DNA from: Pseudaquabacterium terrae
GTDB taxonomy: Bacteria > Pseudomonadota > Gammaproteobacteria > Burkholderiales > Burkholderiaceae_C
Direction of reading: 5' to 3'
NCBI RefSeq assembly: GCF_013266755.1
Contig: NZ_JABRWJ010000001.1
Coordinates: 1 to 64,000, forward strand
Length of the DNA: 64,000 nucleotides
Under the pieces are notes generated by a model that did not search any database, was not told where the DNA came from, and saw only the letters and a program-made list of their open reading frames with translations. Below, piece by piece: positions 1 through 8,339 of this stretch (positions are counted from its first letter, which is position 1; each line of letters opens with the position of its first letter). Made by a program: the position numbers and the translations under genes.

Positions 1-200
1 GCGGCCCCATTGCGGACGACAGGGGTCGCAATGTCCCAATTCGAGATCCAAATCTCGGCCAAATCGGCTGCCTCCAACCAAATCGGCCGTACAGCTCACC
101 TACCGTGAAACATGCGGGCTAAGGCGATGCCGCCTGGGCGACAGCGCCGGCGCCGCAGCCACTTCTAGAATTCCTGCGCCCGCCGTCCGCGGCGGGCAAA
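1..200. other. Leader / intergenic region upstream of the FMN riboswitch
   Basis: No convincing coding sequence was seen. At 178-197 there is a perfect 8-bp GC-rich stem (GCCCGCCG / CGGCGGGC) with a 4-nt loop directly before the riboswitch. It lacks a following T-run, so whether it terminates an upstream gene or belongs to the ribH leader is unclear. The promoter for the riboswitch transcript should lie here but no clear -35/-10 pair stands out. Confidence 0.4.
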
Positions 201-359
201 CGTTCTCAGGGCGGGGCGGAATTCCCCACCGGCGGTATGCCGCGCAAGCGGCGAGCCCGCGAGCGCCCGTTGCCGTGCAAGGATTTCATGCAGGCGGCGG
301 GGTCAGCAGACCTGGTGCGAGGCCAGGGCCGACGGTCACAGTCCGGATGAAAGAGAGCG
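201..359 (+). promoter_or_regulatory. FMN riboswitch (RFN element)
   Basis: The highly conserved RFN blocks occur in order: AATTCCCCACCGGCGGTA near 220-237, GCCCGCGAGCG near 252-262, GGCCGACGGTCACAGTCC near 327-344, and the closing GGATGAAAGAGAGCG ending near 359. Known elements of this class bind flavin mononucleotide and shut off riboflavin genes in cis. The variable stem sits at about 263-326. The downstream stretch includes CCTGATTCTGG at about 419, commonly seen between RFN elements and the start codon in proteobacteria. The ribH Shine-Dalgarno (AAGGGGAA) is about 85 nt downstream, compatible with translational control. Confidence 0.95.
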
Positions 360-454
360 TGAGCGTGGTCGCGGCGTGCCCGTTCATCGGCACGCCCGCG
401 GCCATGCGCGCGTGCGCCCTGATTCTGGTCGTCCACTCTCGCAAGGGGAAATCC

Positions 455-985
455 ATGAATCAGACCTCCTCCCACCCTTCCTCCGACACCACGCTGCGGC
501 CGCGCATTGCGGTCGTTTCCGCCACCTGGCATCGCGACATCGTCGCCCGGGCCACCGACGCGCTGAAGGCCGAGCTCGAACGAAGTCGACGCTTCGCGGG
601 CCGTATCGACCATCTCGAGGTGCCCGGCGCCTTCGAGATCCCGCTGCATGCGAAGAAGCTGGCGCAGACCGGCCGCTACGACGCGATCATTGCCTGCGCG
701 CTGGTCGTCAACGGCGGCATCTACCGCCATGAGTTCGTCGCCGCAGCGGTGATCGACGCGCTGATGCGCGTGCAGCTCGATTGCGAGGTGCCGGTGTTCT
801 CGGCGGTGCTGACGCCGCGCGATTTCCACGAGCACGACGAGCACCGGCAGTTCTTCGCCGAGCACTTCGTCAAGAAGGGCACCGAGGTCGCGCGCGCCTG
901 CCTGGACACGCTGGCCAGCCTGGCCACGCTGGCCGAGCTCGACCGGCCAGGCAGCCTCGGACAGCTTGCCGCGCGCACGGGCTGA
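455..985 (+). CDS. ribH: 6,7-dimethyl-8-ribityllumazine synthase (RibH2-like), riboswitch-controlled
   Basis: Lumazine synthase condenses 5-amino-6-ribitylamino-uracil with dihydroxybutanone phosphate, the penultimate step of riboflavin synthesis, in the cytoplasm. The 176-residue protein carries PGAFEIP (about 57-63), the NGGIYRHEF segment with the presumed catalytic His92, and the PVFSAVLTP block near 113-121. The wording around His92 and the long DFHEHDEHRQFF segment resemble the RibH2 class (decameric, often riboswitch-linked) more than the icosahedral RibH1 class. The start at 455 was chosen because AAGGGGAA precedes it; earlier in-frame starts would overlap the riboswitch. No other rib gene of the main pathway follows, so this is a solitary, FMN-regulated copy. 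Confidence 0.93.
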   Translation: MNQTSSHPSSDTTLRPRIAVVSATWHRDIVARATDALKAELERSRRFAGRIDHLEVPGAFEIPLHAKKLAQTGRYDAIIACALVVNGGIYRHEFVAAAVIDALMRVQLDCEVPVFSAVLTPRDFHEHDEHRQFFAEHFVKKGTEVARACLDTLASLATLAELDRPGSLGQLAARTG

Positions 986-1045
986 CGGGCACGGCGCTTG
1001 CCGTAGGGACGGCATCGATACCAATTGTTTTTCGGAGTTGTTGCG

Positions 1046-1930
1046 ATGTCTGCCGTTCCCGTCAGGTTCGGCATGGCCCTGGGTGGCGCCATGTGTGCGG
1101 CGGCCGGGGCTGCGCTGCTGGATCAGAGCCTGCGCGTGCGCCGGGCGCTGGCCGATGCACGCGCCGCGGCAGCGGTGCACACGGCCTTCGAACGGCGCAT
1201 CGAGACCGCGCATGCGCGCGTGCTGGTGCTCGGCGACAGCACCGGCGCCGGCATCGGCGCGCAGGCGGCCGACGAGGCGATTGCCGGATTGCTGGCGCGT
1301 GACCATCCGCAGATCGAGGTGCTGAACCTGAGCCGCTCGGGCGCCCGCATCGCGGACGTCGGCCGCCAGACCGAGTCCCTGCCCCGTTCGAGCCAGCCGC
1401 TGTTCGACCTGCTGCTGCTGCACGTCGGCGCCAACGACATCCTGCGCGCGCGCCGCCTCGCCGAGATCGACGAGCCGGCGCAACGCATGGTGTGCACGCT
1501 GCGCCCGCTGGCGCGCCGCATGATCTGGGTGGGTCCGGGCGACCTCGGTCTGGCACCGCTGTTCCGAGCGCCCTTCACCTGGTGGCTGTCGCGCCGCACG
1601 CACGCCGCGGCCCGACGCTTCGGCCGCCTGGCGCAACACCACGACATCCATTTCGTCGGCTTCCACGAGGGGCCGCACCGCGCGGTGCTGGCCGCTGATC
1701 CGCGGCGTTACTTCTGCGCCGACGGCATCCACCCCAGCACCGAGGGCTACCGCTACTGCTACGGCTGGCTGAGGAGCGCGGCGGTGCTGGAGTTGGGTGG
1801 CGCGGTCCGTGACCAGGCGACCGGGGACACCTTCGATTCGGGAGGTGACGTCTCCCAGATGACGCGATGCCCGACTGCGGCCTGCTCGAGGTCGGAGATA
1901 GCGTCTCCCGGGCTCCTCAATCCGGCTTGA
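1046..1930 (+). CDS. SGNH/GDSL-family hydrolase (esterase-like)
   Basis: The 294-residue protein has the SGNH hydrolase blocks in order: GDST with the nucleophile Ser65, GAND at 128-131 (oxyanion Asn) and DGIHP with Asp226 and His229 as catalytic partners. This family hydrolyses ester bonds in lipids or acylated sugars; the substrate is not readable. A hydrophobic stretch at about residues 8-25 could be a signal anchor. ATG 1046 is preferred because GGAG lies 9 nt upstream; an in-frame ATG at 1025 lacks a ribosome site. The 3' end overlaps the convergent Bug gene by 14 bp. Confidence 0.85.
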   Translation: MSAVPVRFGMALGGAMCAAAGAALLDQSLRVRRALADARAAAAVHTAFERRIETAHARVLVLGDSTGAGIGAQAADEAIAGLLARDHPQIEVLNLSRSGARIADVGRQTESLPRSSQPLFDLLLLHVGANDILRARRLAEIDEPAQRMVCTLRPLARRMIWVGPGDLGLAPLFRAPFTWWLSRRTHAAARRFGRLAQHHDIHFVGFHEGPHRAVLAADPRRYFCADGIHPSTEGYRYCYGWLRSAAVLELGGAVRDQATGDTFDSGGDVSQMTRCPTAACSRSEIASPGLLNPA

Positions 1931-2906
1931 TCTTCGCCCGCGCGATCACCGCCTTCCAGCGCTGCTGCTCGACGCCGATGAACTTCGCGAACTCGGCCGG
2001 CGTGCTGCCGACGGCGATCGCGGCGTCGGCCTGCAGGCGCTCGAGCGCCGTCGGTTCCTTGACCGCCTTGATGGCGGCGGCGGCCAGCTTGTCGGTGGCC
2101 GCCCCCGGCAGCGTCGACGGAGCGAGCAGGCCGTACCACTGCGTCATCTCGAAGCCCGGAAAGCCCTGCTCGGCGACGGTGGACACATCCGGCAATTGCG
2201 GGATGCGTTGCGGCGTGCCGGTGGCGATGCAGCGCAGCTTGCCGGTCTTGACGAACTGCAGCACCGCCGGCGCGCCGACCGATGCGGCGTCGAGCCGGCC
2301 GGCCAGCAGGTCGGTCAATTGCGGGCCGGTGCCGCGGTACGGCACATGGACCATGAACAGGTCGGCGGCCATCTTCAGGTATTCCATCGCCAGGTGGCCG
2401 GCGCTGCCGTTGCCGGCCGAGCCATAGTTCAGCCGGCCCGGTTTGGACTTCACCAGCGCGACGAATTCCTTCAGGTTGCGCACCGGCAGGTCGGGATGCA
2501 CGAGGTACAGGCTCGGCACCTTCGCCAGCAGCGAGATCGGCTTGAAGTCCTTGTTCGGGTCGTAGGGCAGCTTGTCGAAGATGAACGGGTTCACTGCCAG
2601 CGTGCCGATGTGGCCGAGGATCACCGTGTGCTGGTCGTCGGCACGCGCGACCTCCTGCATCGCAACGTTGCCGGCGGCGCCGGGCTTGTTGTCGACGTAG
2701 ACGCTCTGGCCGAGCAGCTTCGCCATCTCGGCGGCACTGGCACGGGCGACGATCTCGGAGCTGCCGCCCGGCGCGAACGGCACGACGAAACGGATCGGCT
2801 TGGAAGGCCATGCGGCCTGGGCGTGTAGCGCCGGGGCGAAGGCGCCGGCAGCGCCGGCCGCGGCGGCGTGCAGCAGCGCGCGGCGGCGCAAATTCAGCTC
2901 GGTCAT
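1917..2906 (-). CDS. Bug/TctC-family tripartite tricarboxylate transporter substrate-binding protein
   Basis: A 329-residue exported binding protein of the Bug family, the periplasmic part of tripartite tricarboxylate transporters, a family hugely expanded in Burkholderiales. The N-terminus has twin arginines followed by an Ala-rich hydrophobic segment ending ALHAQA, so Tat or Sec export is likely. WPSKPIRFVVPFAPGGSSE is the diagnostic first strand and ligand-loop block. AAAGGAGAAACACC precedes the ATG at 2906. The leader contains copy A of a dispersed GC-rich repeat (2932-2975). No TctA/TctB membrane genes are nearby, as is typical of orphan Bug proteins; the ligand cannot be predicted. Confidence 0.93.
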   Translation of the reverse strand: MTELNLRRRALLHAAAAGAAGAFAPALHAQAAWPSKPIRFVVPFAPGGSSEIVARASAAEMAKLLGQSVYVDNKPGAAGNVAMQEVARADDQHTVILGHIGTLAVNPFIFDKLPYDPNKDFKPISLLAKVPSLYLVHPDLPVRNLKEFVALVKSKPGRLNYGSAGNGSAGHLAMEYLKMAADLFMVHVPYRGTGPQLTDLLAGRLDAASVGAPAVLQFVKTGKLRCIATGTPQRIPQLPDVSTVAEQGFPGFEMTQWYGLLAPSTLPGAATDKLAAAAIKAVKEPTALERLQADAAIAVGSTPAEFAKFIGVEQQRWKAVIARAKIKPD

Positions 2907-2931
2907 GGTGTTTCTCCTTTTGGCCCCCAAT

Positions 2932-2975
2932 CCCCCCGAGGGGGCGTCGTCGCCTGGGGGCGGCCCGGCGGCGAC
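2932..2975 (-). repeat. Dispersed GC-rich leader repeat, copy A
   Basis: Read on the minus strand, this 44-nt block begins GTCGCCGCCGGGCCGCCCC and ends CCCCCTCGGGGGG. It matches copy B at 29411-29453 (+) at about 40 of 44 positions. Both copies lie in the same orientation directly upstream of a Shine-Dalgarno and start codon. The ends can fold into small GC hairpins. It does not code for protein in a conserved frame. Confidence 0.7.
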
Positions 2976-3144
2976 TGGCAGCGGATGTCTTCGAGTGCGG
3001 CGACTGTGCCCGCGGCGACCTTTCAAACGCCTATCAGGCTCTGGCCGCCCCGGCACCGGGCGCTGGCTCTAAAGCCTCGCTTGCGCGGCGGCGGCGCCGG
3101 CTGCACAGTGGCCCGCTGCGGCAGGGCCGTCAACAAGGAGCTCG

Positions 3145-4416
3145 GTGAACGACAACAAGGTTTCGACGCCGCCGGCGCTGCCGGTGCGGGCCTCCGCACC
3201 CGCGCTGCCGCTGCGGATCTCCGACCTGCGCGGCCTGTCGCGCCTGGGCGTCGAAGGCGTGCTCGGCCTGACCGATGTGGTCGAGGCGATGCACCACACG
3301 ATCGCTTCGCGCGCCGGCATCGTCGGGCCGGCGCCGGCGGGGCGGACCCGCGGCATCACCGGTGCGGTTTACGGCGCAGTGCGCGGCACGACGCGGCTGG
3401 TCGGCCACGCGGCCGATGCGCTGTTCGGCGCACTGCCGCACGGTGGCGAGGCCGACCACCGCTCGCCGCGGCGCGAGGCGACGATCGCCGCACTGAACGG
3501 CGTGTGGGGCGACCACCTGGCCGAGACCGCCAACCCGCTGGCGCTGCCAATGCGGCTGCGCAGCGAGGGCCGCGCGCTGGCGCTGAATGCCGCGTCGCTC
3601 GCCGCGCTGCCGCGCCCGCCGCATGGCCGCCGCCTGCTGGTGCTGGTGCACGGCCTGTGCATGAACGACTTGCAGTGGCAGCGCAAGGGCCATGACCACG
3701 GTTGCTGGCTGGCGCGCGAGCTCGGCTACACACCGCTTTACCTGCACTACAACACCGGCCGCCACGTGTCGCAGAACGGGCGCGACCTGGCCGCGCTGCT
3801 CGAGCGCCTGGTCGCGGGATGGCCGGTGCCGGTGGACGAGCTGGTGCTGCTCGGCCACAGCATGGGCGGCTTGATCGCGCGCAGCGCCTGCCACGCGGCG
3901 ACGCAATCGGACCAGGCCTGGTTGTCGTCGTTGAAGGCGCTGGTCTTCCTCGGCACGCCGCACCATGGCGCGGCGCTGGAGCGCGGCGGCCGGCTCGTCG
4001 ATGCGCTGTTCGGCTTCAGCCCGTATGCCGCGCCGATCGGGCGCGTCGGCACGAGTCGCAGCGCCGGCATCACCGACCTGCGTTTCGGCAACCTGCAAGA
4101 CGCCGACTGGCAAGGCCGCGAGCGCCGCGACCAGCGCCACGACGACCGCCAGCCGACACCGCTGCCCACCGGCGTGCCGGCCTATGCGCTGGCGGGCACG
4201 CTGGCACGGACGCTGCCCGAACGCGCGCCGCGCCTGCGCGACCGGCTGATCGGCGATGGCCTCGTGTCGCCGGCCAGCGCACTCGGCGACCACGACGACC
4301 CGGCGCTCGCGCTCGCGCTGCCGGCGGCGCATCGGCGCGTGCTGACCGACTGCAGCCACTGGGACCTGCTCGACCGCCCCGAGGCCGCTGCGCAACTCTG
4401 CGACTGGTTGCGCTGA
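3145..4416 (+). CDS. Alpha/beta hydrolase (lipase/PGAP1-like)
   Basis: The 423-residue protein has the alpha/beta hydrolase core: LLVLVHGLCMND (oxyanion strand-loop, about 168-179) and GHSMGG (nucleophile elbow Ser near 239). FLGTPHHGA follows, a block typical of PGAP1-like and triacylglycerol lipases. A long N-terminal region (about 1-150) precedes the core. A late DCSHWDLL segment probably supplies the catalytic His. There is no signal peptide, so a cytoplasmic or membrane-peripheral esterase is likely. The GTG start at 3145 follows AAGGAG by 4 nt. The tctD-like gene starts 4 nt after its stop, suggesting cotranscription. Confidence 0.88.
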   Translation: MNDNKVSTPPALPVRASAPALPLRISDLRGLSRLGVEGVLGLTDVVEAMHHTIASRAGIVGPAPAGRTRGITGAVYGAVRGTTRLVGHAADALFGALPHGGEADHRSPRREATIAALNGVWGDHLAETANPLALPMRLRSEGRALALNAASLAALPRPPHGRRLLVLVHGLCMNDLQWQRKGHDHGCWLARELGYTPLYLHYNTGRHVSQNGRDLAALLERLVAGWPVPVDELVLLGHSMGGLIARSACHAATQSDQAWLSSLKALVFLGTPHHGAALERGGRLVDALFGFSPYAAPIGRVGTSRSAGITDLRFGNLQDADWQGRERRDQRHDDRQPTPLPTGVPAYALAGTLARTLPERAPRLRDRLIGDGLVSPASALGDHDDPALALALPAAHRRVLTDCSHWDLLDRPEAAAQLCDWLR

Positions 4417-4420
4417 GCCG

Positions 4421-5146
4421 ATGCGCATCCTGCTGGCCGAGGACGAACACACGCTCGGCGAGTGGCTTGCGAAGGCGCTCGGCCAGGCGGGGTTTCGCGT
4501 CGACTGGCTCGACGACGGCCGGCTGGTCGAGCGCGCGCTGGTCGAGCACGACTACGACGCGCTGGTGCTCGACTTGGGCCTGCCCGGCCGCGGCGGCCAC
4601 GAGATCCTGCGCCGGCTGCGCGCGGCCGACCGGCGCCTGCCTGTTCTGGTGCTGACGGCGCGCGACTCGCTGGCCGAACGGGTCGACACGCTGAACGAAG
4701 GCGCCGACGACTTCCTCGCCAAGCCCTTCGCACTGGCCGAGCTGGAGGCGCGGCTGGTGGCGCTGATCCGCCGCGCGCGCGGCAGCGAGCATCCGCGCTT
4801 CGGCTGCGGGCCGCTGCAGTTCGACGCGGTGACGCGCCAGTTCACGCTCGCCGACGAGGTGCTCGCGCTGTCGCCGCGCGAGCAGGCGCTGCTGCGCGCG
4901 CTGATCTCGAAGTCGGGCGAGCCGCTCGGCCGCCAGCAGCTGCTCGACCGCGTGTTCGCCGACGACGAGGACGTGCAGCCGAGCGCGCTCGACGTGCTGC
5001 TGCACCGGCTGCGCAAGCGGCTCGACGGCAGCGGCGTGCGCATCCACACCTACCGCGGCCTGGGTTACGTGCTGGAGCCCGAGCCGGCGCCGGGGGCGCC
5101 GCTGGCGGGCCCCGTGCGCGATGCAGGCGATGCGGGCGATGCCTGA
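4421..5146 (+). CDS. tctD: OmpR-family response regulator, TctD-like
   Basis: A 241-residue regulator with an N-terminal receiver (phospho-acceptor Asp51 in VLDLGLPG, Thr/Ala switch near 79, Lys101 in LAKPF) and a C-terminal winged helix ending in the YRGLGYVLE hairpin. The overlapping sensor kinase and the TctC-like gene beyond it identify it as TctD-type, which controls uptake of citrate-like acids. ATG 4421 lies 4 nt behind the hydrolase stop. The 3' end overlaps the kinase start by 26 bp, implying translational coupling. Confidence 0.9.
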   Translation: MRILLAEDEHTLGEWLAKALGQAGFRVDWLDDGRLVERALVEHDYDALVLDLGLPGRGGHEILRRLRAADRRLPVLVLTARDSLAERVDTLNEGADDFLAKPFALAELEARLVALIRRARGSEHPRFGCGPLQFDAVTRQFTLADEVLALSPREQALLRALISKSGEPLGRQQLLDRVFADDEDVQPSALDVLLHRLRKRLDGSGVRIHTYRGLGYVLEPEPAPGAPLAGPVRDAGDAGDA

Positions 5147-6530
5147 TCCGGCGCGCCGGCGCGCCAGCCTGCGCACGCGGCTGCTGGTGCTGCTGCTGCC
5201 CGCGCTGGCGCTGCTGGCCGGCGCGGGCCTGTGGCTGACGCGCGCCGATGCCGTGGCCGCTGCAAATGCGGCCTATGACCGCTCGCTGCTCGGCGCGATC
5301 AAGGCGCTCGAGCTGAACGTGTCGACGGCCTCCGGCGGCCTCGCGGTCGAGCTGCCGTACCGGCTGTTCGAGTTCTTCCAGCTGACCGCCAGCGGCACGG
5401 TGCACTTCCGTGTCGCCACCGCCGACGGCCTGGTCGAGATCGGCAGCCCCGACCTGCCGCCGCCGCCGGCACCGCTGCGCAGCGGCGAGCCGCAGTTCTA
5501 CGACGCGGCGTATTTCGGCGAGCCGCTGCGGCTGGGCGTGTTGAAGCGGCCGCTGGAACGGCCACTGGAAGCGCCGCTCGGCGAATCACGCGAGATCGTG
5601 ATCCAGGTCGGCGAGAGCACCGTCTCGCGCGAGCGTTTCACGTCGGCCTTCGTGCGCCGCGCGCTGCAGCGCGACCTGGTGCTGCTGGCGCTGCTGGTGG
5701 TGGCGGTGATCGCCGTGTCGACCGTCGTGCTGCGACCGCTGGCGCGGCTGGCGGCCGACACCCGAGCACGCGCCGCCGACGACCTGCGGCCGCTCGATCC
5801 CGCCGGCCTGCCCGCCGACGTGCTGCCGCTGGTCGATGCGGTGAACCAGCAGCTCGCGCGCAGCGAACAGTTGCTCGACCAGCGCCGCCGCTTCGTCGAC
5901 GACGCGTCGCACCAGCTGCGCACGCCGCTGACGACCTTGCGCGCGCAGCTCGACTACGCGTTGCGCGAAGCCGACCCGGTGCGCGCACGCGGTGCGCTGC
6001 AGGCGCTGTCGGCAGCGCTCGACCAGGCGATCCGCGCGACGAATCAGTTGCTGGTGCTGGCGCGCAGCGATGCTGCGGTACCCCGCCAGGACCCGTTCGA
6101 CCTGGGCGAGCTCGCGCGTGAGGTGGCGCTGCAACTGCTGCCGCTGGCGCGCGAACGCAGCCTCGACTTCGGCCTCGACGTGCCCGAGGACCCACTGCCG
6201 GTGCGCGGCGACCGCGCGCTGCTGCACGAGGCGCTGTTGAACCTGGGCCACAACGCGATCGAGCATGGCCGCGGCGGCGGCACGGTGACCTTGCAGGCCG
6301 CCGCCGATGGCCTGGGCGCGAGCCTTGCGGTGATCGATGATGGTCCGGGCCTGGCGCCTGAAGTCAGCGGCCAGGCCGGTGAACGTTTTGCGAAGAGCCG
6401 CGGCAGCCGCGGCTCGGGCCTCGGCCTGGCGATCGCCAAGACGGTGATCCAGCGGCATCGCGGCCGCCTGCGGCTGGAACCGCGCGACGACGGGCCGGGT
6501 TTGCGCGCGTCGCTGTGGTGGCCACGATGA
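5121..6530 (+). CDS. tctE: Two-component sensor histidine kinase, TctE-like
   Basis: A 469-residue inner-membrane kinase. TM1 is about residues 21-40, followed by a periplasmic domain of about 140 residues resembling the 2CSK_N sensor of TctE-type kinases. TM2 is about 185-205, followed by HAMP and HisKA with the phospho-acceptor His264 in DASHQLRTPL. The ATPase domain shows the N-box (GHNAIEHGR), DDGPGL and GSGLGLAI. In-frame ATGs at 5121, 5130 and 5139 all overlap the regulator gene, so the exact start is uncertain. The stop overlaps the next start as ATGA. Such kinases sense tricarboxylates, often with the help of a TctC/Bug protein. Confidence 0.92.
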   Translation: MQAMRAMPDPARRRASLRTRLLVLLLPALALLAGAGLWLTRADAVAAANAAYDRSLLGAIKALELNVSTASGGLAVELPYRLFEFFQLTASGTVHFRVATADGLVEIGSPDLPPPPAPLRSGEPQFYDAAYFGEPLRLGVLKRPLERPLEAPLGESREIVIQVGESTVSRERFTSAFVRRALQRDLVLLALLVVAVIAVSTVVLRPLARLAADTRARAADDLRPLDPAGLPADVLPLVDAVNQQLARSEQLLDQRRRFVDDASHQLRTPLTTLRAQLDYALREADPVRARGALQALSAALDQAIRATNQLLVLARSDAAVPRQDPFDLGELAREVALQLLPLARERSLDFGLDVPEDPLPVRGDRALLHEALLNLGHNAIEHGRGGGTVTLQAAADGLGASLAVIDDGPGLAPEVSGQAGERFAKSRGSRGSGLGLAIAKTVIQRHRGRLRLEPRDDGPGLRASLWWPR

Positions 6531-7558
6531 CGATGCGTCGCCGCACGCTGCTGCTCGGTGCGCTCACGGCGCCGCCCGCGACGCACGCGCTGCCGCCAGG
6601 TTCGGCGCCGGCGTTGCCAGCGGGGTCTGTGCCGCCGGCCTTGCCACCGGGGGCCGAATGCATCGCCCCGGCCAAGCCCGGCGGCGGCTTCGACCTGTCG
6701 TGCCGGCTCGCGCAGGCCGCGCTGCAACAGGCCGATGCCGCGCGCCCGCTGCTGCCGATCCGCTACCTGCCGGGCGGCATCGGCGCGCTGGCCTACCGCA
6801 CCGCGCTGACGCAGCGCGCGGCCGATGCGGCGGCGCTGGTCGCGTTTTCCAGCGGCACGCTGCTGAACCTGGTGCAGGGCCGCTTCGGCCCGACCCCGCC
6901 GCGCGAGGTGCGCTGGCTCGCCGCGCCGGGCTTCGACCATGGCGTGATCGCCGTGAACCGCGCGGCGCCGTGGCCGACCCTCGGCGCCTTGGTCGAGGCG
7001 CTGCGTGCGCAGCCCAACGCCATCGTCTTCGGCGCCGGCGGCACGATCGGCAGCCAGGACTGGATGAAGGCCGCGCTGCTCGCACGCTCGGCCGGCGTCG
7101 GCCACCGCACGATGCGCTTCGTCGCGTTCGAGGGCGGCGGCGAAGCGGTCGGTGCGCTCGCCGGCCGCCATGTGCAGGTGCTGGCCGGGGATGCGGCCGA
7201 GCTCGCGCATCAGCAGGACGCAGGTGCACCGGTGCGCGTGCTGGCGGTGCTGGCTGACCGCCGCCTGCCCGGCCGCTGGGCGGCTGTGCCCACCGCCCGC
7301 GAACAAGGCTTCGACATCCGCTGGCCGATCCTGCGTGGCTTCTACCTTGGGCCGGCGGTCGACGACGCGGCCTATCACACATGGTCAGCGGCCTTCGAAG
7401 CGGCGTTCGCGGCGCCCGGTTTTGCCGCGTTGCGGCAACGTGCCGGGCTCGAGGCGCCGTCGTTGATCGGCACGCCGCTGCAGGACTTCGTGCAGCGGCA
7501 GCTGGCCGACTACCGCGCACTGACCGACAGTTTCGGCCTGCCGCGGCGCGCGGCGTAA
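6527..7558 (+). CDS. TctC/Bug-like substrate-binding protein coupled to the TctDE sensor
   Basis: A 343-residue exported binding protein. The N-terminus MTMRRRTLLLGALTAPP has a twin-arginine-like signal, then an Ala/Pro-rich spacer and the C.APAKPGGGFDL block that replaces the usual PFxPGG ligand loop. Later RYLPGGIGALAY and FGAGGTIGSQDW match TctC-type binding loops. The start codon overlaps the kinase stop (ATGA), so the protein is made together with TctDE. No tctA/tctB follows; the next gene is a sigma factor. It may act as a ligand-presenting co-sensor rather than a transporter subunit (inference). Confidence 0.88.
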   Translation: MTMRRRTLLLGALTAPPATHALPPGSAPALPAGSVPPALPPGAECIAPAKPGGGFDLSCRLAQAALQQADAARPLLPIRYLPGGIGALAYRTALTQRAADAAALVAFSSGTLLNLVQGRFGPTPPREVRWLAAPGFDHGVIAVNRAAPWPTLGALVEALRAQPNAIVFGAGGTIGSQDWMKAALLARSAGVGHRTMRFVAFEGGGEAVGALAGRHVQVLAGDAAELAHQQDAGAPVRVLAVLADRRLPGRWAAVPTAREQGFDIRWPILRGFYLGPAVDDAAYHTWSAAFEAAFAAPGFAALRQRAGLEAPSLIGTPLQDFVQRQLADYRALTDSFGLPRRAA

Positions 7559-7603
7559 GCCTCGGTCGGGAACGGATCGCCGCGGCATGCCATCCAACGC
7601 CGC

Positions 7604-8314
7604 ATGATGACGCCGCTGCCCGCCCCCCTGCCCGCGCCCGAGCCTGAAACCGACGCCGGCCTCGCCGCCCGCGCCGCCGGCGGCGACACGCTGGCCTTCG
7701 AGCTGATCATGCGGCGCAACAACCGCCTGCTCTTTCGCACCGCCCGCAGCATCCTGAAGAGCGACGCCGAGGCCGAGGACGCGCTGCAGGACACATATCT
7801 GAAGGCCTGGCGCGGACTCGGCGGCTTCCGCGCCGATGCGAAGCTGTCGACCTGGCTGGTACGCATCGTCAGCAACGAGGCGCTGGCCCGGCTGCGTCCG
7901 CGCAGCGCGCAGGTGATTTCGCTGGAGGGCGCGATGGACGACACGGCGCATGCGGCCGGGCTGACGCTGCCCGACGACCCCGACCGGCAGCCCGACCGCG
8001 CCGCCATGCGTGCCGAGCTGCGCCGCCTGATGGAGGCACGCATCGACCGGCTGCCCGACGTGTTTCGCACGGTGTTCGTGCTGCGCGCGGTCGAGGAGTG
8101 GAAGGTCGAGGAGATCGCCGCAGCGCTGGCGATTCCCGAAGCCACCGTGCGAACCCGCTTCTTCCGCGCGCGCAGCCTGCTGCGCGAAGCCTTGTCGTGC
8201 GACATCGACGTGGCGATCGCCGACGCGTTCTCCTTCGACGGTGCGCGCTGTGACCGCATCGTGTGTCGTGTGCTGGCCAGCCTTGCCGATCAACCGGCGG
8301 CCGACCCCAGCTGA
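7604..8314 (+). CDS. ECF-type RNA polymerase sigma factor
   Basis: A 236-residue sigma-70 family factor with region 2 (about 25-95: the ALQDTYLKAWRGL helix and STWLVRIVSNEAL) and region 4 (about 160-205: FRTVFVLRAVEEW and the helix-turn-helix EEIAAALAIPEATVRTR). There is no region 1 or 3, as in ECF factors. A tail with CDRIVCRVL follows region 4, as in several proteobacterial ECF groups. No anti-sigma gene lies beside it. The ferritin-like gene begins 25 nt downstream, suggesting one operon with the exported ferritin-like protein and cytochrome c. Start could be 7604 or the next codon, also ATG. Confidence 0.92.
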   Translation: MMTPLPAPLPAPEPETDAGLAARAAGGDTLAFELIMRRNNRLLFRTARSILKSDAEAEDALQDTYLKAWRGLGGFRADAKLSTWLVRIVSNEALARLRPRSAQVISLEGAMDDTAHAAGLTLPDDPDRQPDRAAMRAELRRLMEARIDRLPDVFRTVFVLRAVEEWKVEEIAAALAIPEATVRTRFFRARSLLREALSCDIDVAIADAFSFDGARCDRIVCRVLASLADQPAADPS

Positions 8315-8339
8315 TTCCCACCCTTCCATTGGAGTTGCC

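Noticed and set aside
178-197. GC hairpin before the riboswitch as a certain terminator
   Set aside because: No T-run follows and the upstream gene is outside the window, so only a neutral note was kept.
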